From: Thermoplasmata archaeon
GTDB lineage: Archaea; Thermoplasmatota; Thermoplasmata; Lutacidiplasmatales; UBA184
NCBI GenBank assembly: GCA_030042955.1
Contig: JASHYQ010000290.1
Location: 1-6,385 of the forward strand
Length of the DNA: 6,385 bases
Direction of reading: 5' to 3'
The notes beneath the pieces are model-generated. The model made no database searches, had not been told where the DNA came from, and worked only from the letters and a program-made list of their open reading frames with translations. The position numbers and the translations under genes were made by a program. Positions within the stretch are counted from its first letter, which is position 1. Each line of letters starts with the position of its first letter. Positions 1 to 4,882 of this stretch are shown here, piece after piece.

Positions 1-1
1 C

Positions 2-118
2 CACGAGATGCCGCGGCTCGCGCGCGGCGTCGCCGTGCGCGTCACGGGTCACGGTGCGTCGCCCCCGCCATCGGGGGAGGACACCAAACCGGTGGCCGAC
101 TCGGACGACCCGGACTAG
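2..118 (+). CDS. C-terminal end of an unidentified protein (partial, 5' end outside window)
   Basis: An open frame enters from the left edge and ends at TAG 116-118, giving 38 visible residues that begin HEMPRLARGVAVRVTGHG and finish in a disordered-looking acidic tail (EDTKPVADSDDPD). The first half, with alternating hydrophobic residues (GVAVRVTG), could be a final beta strand of a folded domain; the proline-rich and Asp-rich remainder looks like a flexible tail. I do not recognise the family. That this is a real gene rests on the frame staying open from the edge, the plausible composition, the T-rich tract just after the stop and the promoter-like signals of the next gene following it. A chance open frame in GC-rich DNA is possible over so short a stretch. 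Confidence 0.55.
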   Translation, partial: HEMPRLARGVAVRVTGHGASPPPSGEDTKPVADSDDPD

Positions 119-121
119 CGT

Positions 122-139
122 GGGGTTTTCGTCTTTCTC
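122..139 (+). terminator. T-rich tract after the first gene, possible archaeal terminator
   Basis: Four bases after the TAG at 116-118 the GC-rich sequence is broken by a pyrimidine-rich run (ggggttttcgtctttctcc) with a TTTT and a TTT. Archaeal RNA polymerase commonly terminates at U-rich tracts without a hairpin. The tract is short and interrupted, so this is a weak call based on position and base composition. Confidence 0.3.
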
Positions 140-179
140 CGAACGCTCAGTCCGGCGCGGCCCCCGCGGTGCCGGGTTG

Positions 180-188
180 TCTTTATCC
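180..188 (+). promoter_or_regulatory. Possible box A (TATA element) for the 76-residue gene
   Basis: TTTAT at 182-186 is the only A/T-rich hexamer-like element in the otherwise GC-rich region between 140 and 233. Its centre is about 49 nt before the GTG at 233, so transcription starting about 25 nt downstream would leave a leader of roughly 24 nt. That differs from the apparently leaderless arrangement of two other plus-strand genes in the window, so the assignment is tentative. Confidence 0.35.
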
Positions 189-203
189 TCGCGGCGACCC
201 TCC

Positions 204-225
204 GCCCCCCCGCCTTTCGGGGGGC
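204..225 (+). other. GC stem-loop just upstream of the 76-residue gene
   Basis: GCCCCCC (204-210) and GGGGGGC (219-225) form a perfect 7-bp stem with an 8-nt loop, followed by TTT. It lies 7 nt before the GTG start at 233. The G run could also act as a loose ribosome-binding site, since no clean GGAGG is present. It may be a terminator for upstream transcription, a leader structure or simply chance in GC-rich DNA. Confidence 0.35.
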
Positions 226-232
226 TTTCAGC

Positions 233-463
233 GTGACCAAGACCTTCCTTCTTCTGCAACTCGACAGCGAGGGCGCCCCGTACTCCGAGATCGCGACGAC
301 CCTCGAGAACATGGGGTTCCGGGAGGAGAACGAGGGGTACGACTTCGTCTACGACTGGGGGCGGGACGTCTCCGTGCGGGAATCCCTCGAGTTCGCCGAC
401 CGGATCCAGCTGACCCTGCGCGGCAAGAAGGTCTGCTTCCGCATCGAGTCGGCGGAGGACTAG
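233..463 (+). CDS. Small acidic protein of unknown function, 76 aa
   Basis: GTG start at 233, TAG at 461-463. I do not recognise the family with confidence. The composition is that of a small folded cytoplasmic protein: about 76 residues, no signal peptide, no membrane segment, one cysteine. By eye the pattern is beta (TKTFLLLQLDS, 3-13), alpha (PYSEIATTLENMGF, 16-29), beta (YDFVYDWG, 36-43), alpha (SVRESLEFADRIQLTL, 47-62), beta (KKVCFRIES, 65-73), a compact alpha/beta fold. Well-mixed charged residues and sensible hydrophobic periodicity argue that it is translated rather than a shadow frame. It sits 56 nt upstream of kae1, in the same direction, but kae1 appears to have its own promoter, so a shared operon is not required. 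No obvious catalytic or metal-binding motif is seen. Confidence 0.75.
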   Translation: MTKTFLLLQLDSEGAPYSEIATTLENMGFREENEGYDFVYDWGRDVSVRESLEFADRIQLTLRGKKVCFRIESAED

Positions 464-490
464 CCTGCGCCGGCCTCGCGCCCGGCCCCC

Positions 491-498
491 GTTATAAC
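491..498 (+). promoter_or_regulatory. Box A promoter of kae1
   Basis: GTTATAAC at 491-498 is an isolated A/T-rich element, itself an 8-bp palindrome, whose centre is 25-26 nt before the ATG at 520. That is the standard archaeal distance from TATA box to transcription start, so the message probably begins at or next to the start codon (leaderless). No Shine-Dalgarno-like sequence is present before 520, which agrees. Confidence 0.65.
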
Positions 499-519
499 CC
501 GACCCTCCCTGTTTGGCCG

Positions 520-1506
520 ATGGTTGTCCTCGGGATCGAGTCGACCGCGCACACGGCCTCCGTGGGCCTCGTGGACGAAGGGGCCCACGTCCTCGCGGTC
601 GCCTCGGACATGTACAAGCCCCCCTCGGGGGGGATCCACCCCCGGGAGGCGGCGAACCATCACGTGGAGGTCTTCCCCTCCCTCGTGGAGCGGGCGCTCG
701 CCCTCTCCTCCGTTCGGCCCTCGGAGGTCGACGCGGTCGCGTTCTCCCAGGGCCCTGGTCTCGGACCCTGCCTGCGCGCGGGGGCGACCGTCGCCCGGAT
801 CCTCTCGCTCGCGTGGAACCGACCGCTCGTGCCGGTCAACCACTGCGTGGCGCACGTCGAGATCGCCCGGGTCCTGAGCGGCCTCGACGACCCCCTGCTC
901 CTCTACGCGAGCGGAGGGAACACGCAGGTGATCGCCTACAGCCGCGGGCGATACCGGGTCCTGGGGGAGACCCTCGACATCGGGATCGGCAACTTTCTCG
1001 ATAAGCTCTGGATCGAGCTCGGCGGGACCTTCCCCGGCGGACCCCAGCTGGAAGCGGACGCGAAGACCGGCTCCGAGCTACTGCCGCTCCCCTACTCCGT
1101 CCACGGGATGGACGTCGCCTTCTCCGGGATGCTCACGGCCGCGCTCGCGCTCTCGGCCCGAGGAGCGCGCCGGCCGGATCTCTCCTACTCGGTCGAGGTC
1201 ACCGCATATGCCATGCTCACCGAGATCACTGAGCGGGCCCTGGCCCACCTCCGGGCCGAGGCGGTCGTGCTCGGGGGCGGGGTCGCGTGCAACGACCGAC
1301 TCCGCGGAATGGTACGCGGGATGACCGAGGGCCGGGGAGGGACGATGTACGCCCCGCCGCGGAACCTCTGCGTCGACAACGGGGCGATGATCGCGTGGAC
1401 CGGGCTGCTCGCCCTCCGGGCCGGCCAGTCGGTTCCCGTCGAGGGTTCGGCCGTCGCACCCCGCCAGCGCACCGACCTCGTAACCACGCCCTGGCGCGGG
1501 AGCTAG
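520..1506 (+). CDS. kae1: Kae1, KEOPS complex catalytic subunit (tRNA t6A37 threonylcarbamoyltransferase)
   Basis: This 328-residue protein is the archaeal Kae1/TsaD family member. It transfers the threonylcarbamoyl group from TC-AMP to A37 of ANN-decoding tRNAs within KEOPS (Kae1, Bud32, Cgi121, Pcc1). Visible motifs are the N-terminal ASKHA phosphate loop GIESTAHTASVG (5-16), the metal-binding pair H108/H112 in VNHCVAHVE, LLYASGGNTQ (127-136, with ligand Tyr129), GETLDIGIGNFLDKLWIELG (149-168), PGGPQLE (172-178), FSGMLTAA (201-208), LGGGVACNDRLR (251-262) and CVDNGAMIA (284-292) with metal ligand Asp287. ATG 520 is chosen because homology starts immediately after it and box A lies 26 nt upstream; the frame is open back to 169 but that stretch has no family resemblance. 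The protein ends at the normal Kae1 C-terminus, so Bud32 is not fused as it is in some archaea. The next gene starts 9 nt later. Confidence 0.96.
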   Translation: MVVLGIESTAHTASVGLVDEGAHVLAVASDMYKPPSGGIHPREAANHHVEVFPSLVERALALSSVRPSEVDAVAFSQGPGLGPCLRAGATVARILSLAWNRPLVPVNHCVAHVEIARVLSGLDDPLLLYASGGNTQVIAYSRGRYRVLGETLDIGIGNFLDKLWIELGGTFPGGPQLEADAKTGSELLPLPYSVHGMDVAFSGMLTAALALSARGARRPDLSYSVEVTAYAMLTEITERALAHLRAEAVVLGGGVACNDRLRGMVRGMTEGRGGTMYAPPRNLCVDNGAMIAWTGLLALRAGQSVPVEGSAVAPRQRTDLVTTPWRGS

Positions 1507-1515
1507 GGAGCGCGC

Positions 1516-2754
1516 ATGGACGTCGACGTGCTCGTGGTCGGGGCGGGCCCCGCCGGCTCGACCGTCGCCGAGCGGCTCGCCCACGCGGGCCATCACGTCG
1601 TGGTCGTCGAGGAGCACGCCCGGGTCGGGATCCCGGTGCAGTGCGCGGGCCTGGTCTCCCAGCGGGTCCTCTCGCTCGCGGAGTCGACCTCGATGGTCCG
1701 GACCGCCGTTCGCGGCGCCACGGTGTTCGGTCCGTCCCTCGGGTCAGTCTCCTTCAAGGCAGCTGAACCGAGGGCGTTCGTCATTGACCGGGCCGGGCTG
1801 GACGTCCATCTCGCGGACCGGGCCGCCCACGCGGGAGCCGAGATCCGGACCTCGACGCGATTCGACCGACTGGTCCGGACCGAGGACGGGCGGAGCGTCG
1901 TACAGCTTACGGGCCCGAGCGGCGAGAGGGTCGAACTCCGGGCCCGACTGGTCGTCGGGGCCGACGGGGTCAGCAGCGCTGTCGCCCGGGCGTTCCGCCT
2001 GCGCCGGCCGGTCGAGATCCTGCCGGCGTTCGAGGCCGAGTTTCCTCGTAGCCCGGGCGACGTGGAAACCGTGGAGGTCTACCTGGGCCGCTCGATCTCT
2101 CCCGGCCTGTTCGGTTGGTGGATCCCGGACGGCCAGGGGGGCGCCCGTGTAGGGGTCGCGGTCGATGCGGACGGCACGCCCGCGCGCGTCTACTTCGACC
2201 GACTGTTGGCGCACCTAGCGCGGCGGTTCGGCACCCCCCTCGCCAATCCCACCGCGTTCCTGGTGTCGGGGATCCCGATCGGGATGATCCCTCGGACGTA
2301 CGGCCCGGGAGTTCTCCTGGTCGGCGACGCGGCCGCGCAGGTCAAGCCGCTCTCCGGAGGAGGGATCTTCACCGGCATGCGGTGCGCCCAGCTCGCGGCC
2401 ACGGTCGCCCACGACGCCCTGGTCCGGGGGGACGTCAGCTCTACCACCCTCGCGGCGTACGACCGGGCCTGGCGCGCCGAGCTCGGGGAAGAGTTCCGAC
2501 GCGCCCTCTACCTGCGTCGCGTCTTCGAACGCCTCAACGACGCGGACCTCGACCGGCTCATCGCGGCTCTCCAGGGCTCTGAGCTCGCGGCCACGATCGT
2601 CGCCTTCGGGGACATCGACTTCCCCACCCACGTCGTCCGCCAGCTCCTGCGGCAGTCTCCCTCCCTGGTCCGCCTGCTGCCGAAAGCGCTCGGTGCGTGG
2701 GTCGCCTCGGGGGAGGGTCAGGTTCCCCCGCTCGAGTTCGACCGGCGGAAGTAG
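1516..2754 (+). CDS. Geranylgeranyl reductase family FAD-dependent oxidoreductase
   Basis: This 412-residue flavoprotein belongs to the GGR family, whose archaeal members reduce double bonds of geranylgeranyl chains in membrane lipids or related isoprenoids. The Rossmann dinucleotide loop VVGAGPAGS (7-15) begins the chain. A conserved cysteine follows in IPVQCAG (Cys43), equivalent to the active-site cysteine region of archaeal GGRs. Then come LDVHLADRA (95-103), VVGADGVSSAVAR (146-158), a PxxFxWxIP form of the lipid-pocket motif (PGLFGWWIP, 196-204), and the second FAD motif VGDAAAQVKPLSGGGIFTGM (269-288). Length fits the family (about 390-450). The ATG at 1516 has GGGAG at 1506-1510 in front, overlapping the end of kae1, so the two are probably cotranscribed. 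The exact substrate (archaeal lipid, menaquinone side chain, other polyprenyl) cannot be fixed from sequence. The last 37 nt overlap a convergent gene on the minus strand. Confidence 0.9.
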   Translation: MDVDVLVVGAGPAGSTVAERLAHAGHHVVVVEEHARVGIPVQCAGLVSQRVLSLAESTSMVRTAVRGATVFGPSLGSVSFKAAEPRAFVIDRAGLDVHLADRAAHAGAEIRTSTRFDRLVRTEDGRSVVQLTGPSGERVELRARLVVGADGVSSAVARAFRLRRPVEILPAFEAEFPRSPGDVETVEVYLGRSISPGLFGWWIPDGQGGARVGVAVDADGTPARVYFDRLLAHLARRFGTPLANPTAFLVSGIPIGMIPRTYGPGVLLVGDAAAQVKPLSGGGIFTGMRCAQLAATVAHDALVRGDVSSTTLAAYDRAWRAELGEEFRRALYLRRVFERLNDADLDRLIAALQGSELAATIVAFGDIDFPTHVVRQLLRQSPSLVRLLPKALGAWVASGEGQVPPLEFDRRK

Positions 2755-3452
2755 AGCCACGCCCCGAGCGCGACGACGAGCACGCCCCCTCCGAGGAGGC
2801 CCCAGAGCACGTAGGAGAAATCGTTCGAGCTGACGAGCACGCTCGTCTCGGGGAGAATCCCCGAGACCCCGAGGAGGGTGAGGTTGACGTCGACGGTGCC
2901 GTTCGGTCCGCTCGTCGCGGCGCTCCATTGGGCGGCCGTGAACCAGCCTCGGGACGCTAGGTGGTACGAGGTGCCATTCTCCTCGAACTCGAGGGCGGTC
3001 CGTACGGCGAAGGTCCCGCTCGGCGTGGAGTCGCCCGACTGCACCGGGATCGAGAGCGGTTTGACCTCCCCTGCGACCAGCGTGCCCAACGAGTCGTTCA
3101 CCTCGAGGCCCGATGCGGTCGCGTTGGAAAGCACCGGGGCCGAGGCGACGTCGACCTCGGACGTCGCGTTGCCGGGGAACGCGTTGAAGGCGTAGACCCC
3201 GACGGTGAGCACCGTCCCGCTCATCGGGTCGGGGAGGGGGTCGTGGACGTTGAGCGAGATGGTGCCGCTGGCCCCGGGCGCGATCTCCGCCCCGGTGAGG
3301 TTCTCCACGAAGAGGCGGTCCAGGGCGATCGGGAGGGGAGGGGCCCCCGCCGCCCGAGCCCCCGGCACCGCGGCCCCGGCGGTCAGCAGGCCCACGGCCA
3401 CTAGGACCGCCGCGGGAAGCGCGAACCGACCGAGCGGAGCCCCGCTTGGCAC
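2718..3452 (-). CDS. Secreted, C-terminally membrane-anchored surface protein with Ig-like ectodomain, 244 aa
   Basis: This is a predicted cell-surface protein. Residues 1-34 look like a signal peptide (hydrophobic core FALPAAVLVAVGLLTAGAAV, then GARA with cleavage near Ala34). Residues 35-212 form a Ser/Thr/Gly/Val-rich, beta-rich ectodomain with no cysteines and seven Asn-X-Ser/Thr sequons (N51, N95, N110, N119, N159, N184, N190). Residues 213-235 are a membrane helix, followed by RR and a 7-residue cytoplasmic tail. The pattern PGASGTISLNVHDPL (59-73) and the later TPSGTFAVRTALEF (143-156) resemble CARDB/NEW3-type beta sandwiches, by eye only. The GTG at 3452 is preferred over an in-frame ATG at 3530: it is 4 nt after the protease stop, GGAG stands 7 nt before it, and it places the signal peptide at the N-terminus. 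It is the third gene of the repressor-protease operon, so it may be the external sensor, substrate or output of that system. The specific family is not recognised. Confidence 0.82.
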   Translation of the reverse strand: MPSGAPLGRFALPAAVLVAVGLLTAGAAVPGARAAGAPPLPIALDRLFVENLTGAEIAPGASGTISLNVHDPLPDPMSGTVLTVGVYAFNAFPGNATSEVDVASAPVLSNATASGLEVNDSLGTLVAGEVKPLSIPVQSGDSTPSGTFAVRTALEFEENGTSYHLASRGWFTAAQWSAATSGPNGTVDVNLTLLGVSGILPETSVLVSSNDFSYVLWGLLGGGVLVVALGAWLYFRRSNSSGGT

Positions 3453-3456
3453 CGCC

Positions 3457-4344
3457 CTACTCCGGGTACCGGCCGCTCTCGGCGAGTTCGATGAGGCGAC
3501 GGATCCTGAGGTCGGCCTGGCGGCGGCCACGGCGTCCGCCCACGCCGAGGAATCCGGCGCTGGCTCGGAGCGAGGCGGGGGGCAGGCTCCGGGAGGCTTT
3601 GTAGAGCGCCCGCGCCAACGCCCGGGGGTGGCCAGTCATCGAGACGGCGTCCAGGTCGGCGCGGAACTCCTCACGAGCCGTGAGCCGGTCGGCGCAGTAG
3701 GCGAGGATCGGGTCCCACCGCATCATGCGCGCGAGGGTCCGGATGAACGTGAGGTAGCGACCGTCCAACTCCCGGATGTGCCCCAACTCGTGAGCGACCA
3801 CCGCGGCCGTCTCGGTGGGGGTGAGCTGGCCGAGCAACCCCTCGGAGAGGAGAATCACGTCCCGCCGCCTGAGCCCCCGCGGGCCGCCCCTCTCGAGGAG
3901 CGTGAACGTGAACGCGTTGGGGGCCTCGGAAGAGAAGGCGAGCAAGGAGGTGACCGCGGCCGGGGACGGTACGCCCTCCGGCCAGGGGAGAGGTCGGGTC
4001 CGGAAGAGGAGGACGAAACTCCGCCCGACGGCCTGGCTCAGGACGAACGCCGCCAGGAACACTCCGAAGGCGCCGACGACTCCGGCGACCCACCACCAGA
4101 TGTACCGGGGCTCGAAGAGAAGGAGGGGGGAGTGGAGCAGGGCGAGAATCGCGCTCCAGCCGCCGTTGGCGACGACCCAGATGAGGCCGGTCGTCGCGAA
4201 GACCGCCCAGCAGGCGAGGAAGAGCGCCGCCAGGCGGAACACGACGTTGGAGGCGGAACGCCGGTACGAGACCAGCAGGCCTACGCCGATCGCGACCCAA
4301 AGGAGAATCGGGAGGTCGAGCAGCGCCACGGGCGCGTTTCCCAT
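3457..4344 (-). CDS. Integral membrane zinc metalloprotease, M56/M48 type (BlaR1-like without sensor domain)
   Basis: This 295-residue protein starts with a hydrophobic region holding three or four membrane segments (about 9-27, 36-58, possibly 63-78, and 83-105). A soluble gluzincin-type peptidase domain follows. APNAFTFTL (141-149) corresponds to the PNAF strand of M48/M56 enzymes. The zinc motif is HELGH at 185-189 in a hydrophobic helix (TAAVVAHELGHIRELD). The third ligand is probably Glu226 in EEFRADLDAV, an ExxxD motif (Glu226, Asp230). The intervening MMRWDPILAYCADRL (207-221) is like the W-x-P segment of M56 proteins such as BlaR1 and MecR1. Unlike BlaR1 (about 585 aa) there is no C-terminal penicillin-binding domain and no obvious membrane helix after the protease domain. 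ATG 4344 has GGAG 7 nt upstream. It lies 16 nt behind a BlaI-family repressor and 4 nt before a surface-protein gene, so repressor cleavage or regulated surface proteolysis is the likely job. M48 (HtpX-like) quality control is the main alternative. Confidence 0.88.
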   Translation of the reverse strand: MGNAPVALLDLPILLWVAIGVGLLVSYRRSASNVVFRLAALFLACWAVFATTGLIWVVANGGWSAILALLHSPLLLFEPRYIWWWVAGVVGAFGVFLAAFVLSQAVGRSFVLLFRTRPLPWPEGVPSPAAVTSLLAFSSEAPNAFTFTLLERGGPRGLRRRDVILLSEGLLGQLTPTETAAVVAHELGHIRELDGRYLTFIRTLARMMRWDPILAYCADRLTAREEFRADLDAVSMTGHPRALARALYKASRSLPPASLRASAGFLGVGGRRGRRQADLRIRRLIELAESGRYPE

Positions 4345-4360
4345 GCGTGACTCCGGCCGA

Positions 4361-4726
4361 TTACGGCAGCCCGAGCCGACGACGGAGCTCGTGCTCCTCC
4401 GAGGGCTTCAACTTCGCGATCTCCTCGTTCAGGTGGACCACTCCCGCCGGGCCGAACAGGGCAACGACGCCGCGCAGGAGGTTGATGAGGTATTTCTGCT
4501 CAACGTCGCCGGGCCGGTAGACGTACCGCTCCCCGCCACGGCACGTCTCGCGCCGCCGCTTGACGAGCCCCTTCTCGTGAAGGCGGGAGAGGATGGTGGC
4601 GACCGTGGTGTACGCCACCTTGATTCCCCGGTCGGCGAGGGCGCGGCGGACATCGCGGGCGGGACCCTCGCCCAGGTCCCGGAGGGCCGCCAATACCTCC
4701 GTCTCGAGGGACCCGAGCACCACCAC
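4361..4726 (-). CDS. BlaI/MecI/CopY family winged-helix transcriptional repressor
   Basis: A protein of up to 121 residues matching the BlaI/MecI family over its whole length. The N-terminal winged helix opens with LGSLETEVLAALRDLGEGPARDVRRAL (4-30). The recognition-helix signature VAYTTVATILSRLHEKGLVKRR (37-58) is very close to the family pattern, followed by the wing GGERYVYRPGD (64-74). The C-terminal part (76-121, NLLRGVVALFGPAGVVHLNEEIAKLKPSE and on) corresponds to the dimerisation helices; in BlaI and MecI this region is where BlaR1/MecR1-triggered cleavage occurs. Three GTG codons in a row (4726, 4723, 4720) could start it. GGAG at 4729-4726 has the best spacing (5 nt) for GTG 4720, giving 119 residues. 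It is the first gene of an operon with the membrane protease 16 nt downstream. By family behaviour it should bind its own promoter as a dimer. The family name implies nothing about beta-lactam resistance here. Confidence 0.92.
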   Translation of the reverse strand: MVVLGSLETEVLAALRDLGEGPARDVRRALADRGIKVAYTTVATILSRLHEKGLVKRRRETCRGGERYVYRPGDVEQKYLINLLRGVVALFGPAGVVHLNEEIAKLKPSEEHELRRRLGLP

Positions 4727-4749
4727 TCCGCGCGAACCACGGGAGGGAG

Positions 4750-4761
4750 CCCCTTAAGGGG
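4750..4761. promoter_or_regulatory. Perfect 12-bp palindrome at the repressor promoter: candidate operator overlapping box A
   Basis: CCCCTTAAGGGG is a perfect dyad. Its TTAA core is centred about 30 nt upstream of the first GTG of the repressor gene, which is where box A of a promoter with a very short leader would sit, and it is the most A/T-rich element on that strand near the gene. A dimeric repressor bound here would block TBP. BlaI-type proteins bind short inverted repeats in their own promoters, so autoregulation is a reasonable inference, though the sequence is not the TACA/TGTA site of staphylococcal BlaI. Confidence 0.5.
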
Positions 4762-4774
4762 TGTGTCGGACGCG

Positions 4775-4801
4775 AACGTACCAGTACATACCAAACGTAC
4801 C
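4775..4801. repeat. Cluster of AACGTACC / GTAC repeats in the divergent intergenic region
   Basis: AACGTACC occurs at 4775-4782 and again at 4794-4801, a 19-bp period. Between them is GTACATACC (4784-4792), so TACC recurs at 4779, 4789 and 4798, close to one helical turn apart. GTAC, its own reverse complement, occurs at 4778, 4784 and 4797, and GTACCAGTAC is a 2-nt-spaced inverted repeat. Such phased repeats between divergent genes usually mark a protein-binding site. It lies upstream of both the repressor and the cystathionine beta-synthase promoters, so either could be the target. Confidence 0.45.
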
Positions 4802-4830
4802 TAGCGTCTGCGCGGCGAGCCCCCGCGCAA

Positions 4831-4841
4831 GAAGGTTTATG
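4831..4841 (+). promoter_or_regulatory. Box A promoter of the cystathionine beta-synthase gene
   Basis: GAAGGTTTATG contains TTTAT (4836-4840) centred 26 nt before the GTG at 4864, with a purine-rich BRE-like stretch just in front. No Shine-Dalgarno sequence precedes the GTG, so a leaderless transcript beginning at the start codon is likely. The same geometry is seen for kae1 in this window. Confidence 0.65.
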
Positions 4842-4882
4842 GCCCGGCCCCTCTCGCGCGGTCGTGCCGAATGGCCCGGCCC
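4839..4882. repeat. Exact 12-bp direct repeat around the cystathionine beta-synthase start
   Basis: ATGGCCCGGCCC is present at 4839-4850, directly joined to box A, and again at 4871-4882, inside the first codons of the gene. The period is 32 bp, about three helical turns, and the match stops at exactly 12 bp on both sides. It contains GGCC GGCC-like symmetry. It may be a pair of operator half-sites or a small duplication. Confidence 0.4.

Noticed and set aside
169..519. N-terminal extension of kae1 in the same open frame
   Set aside because: The frame is open only because of high GC; the 117 extra residues are Arg/Pro/Gly-rich, overlap the 76-residue gene and have no resemblance to Kae1, whose homology begins exactly at ATG 520.
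3453..3530. Earlier ATG (3530) for the surface-protein gene
   Set aside because: It would overlap the protease gene by 74 nt and put 26 polar residues before the signal peptide; GTG 3452 has a GGAG at the right distance and a normal signal-peptide N-terminus.
3205..4350. Long plus-strand open frame of 381 codons
   Set aside because: It is antisense to the protease and surface-protein genes, has Glu/Gly/Arg-rich low-complexity composition and no recognisable motifs; the minus-strand frames carry HELGH, a signal peptide and membrane helices.
4361..4726. Reading the repressor as a beta-lactam resistance regulator
   Set aside because: No beta-lactamase or penicillin-binding protein is present, the paired protease lacks a penicillin-binding sensor, and the host appears to be an archaeon; only the family-level role is supported.
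4810..4828. Inverted repeat GCGCGG / CCGCGC with a 7-nt loop upstream of the cystathionine beta-synthase box A
   Set aside because: Six-base GC-only inverted repeats are expected by chance at this base composition, and there is no following T tract.
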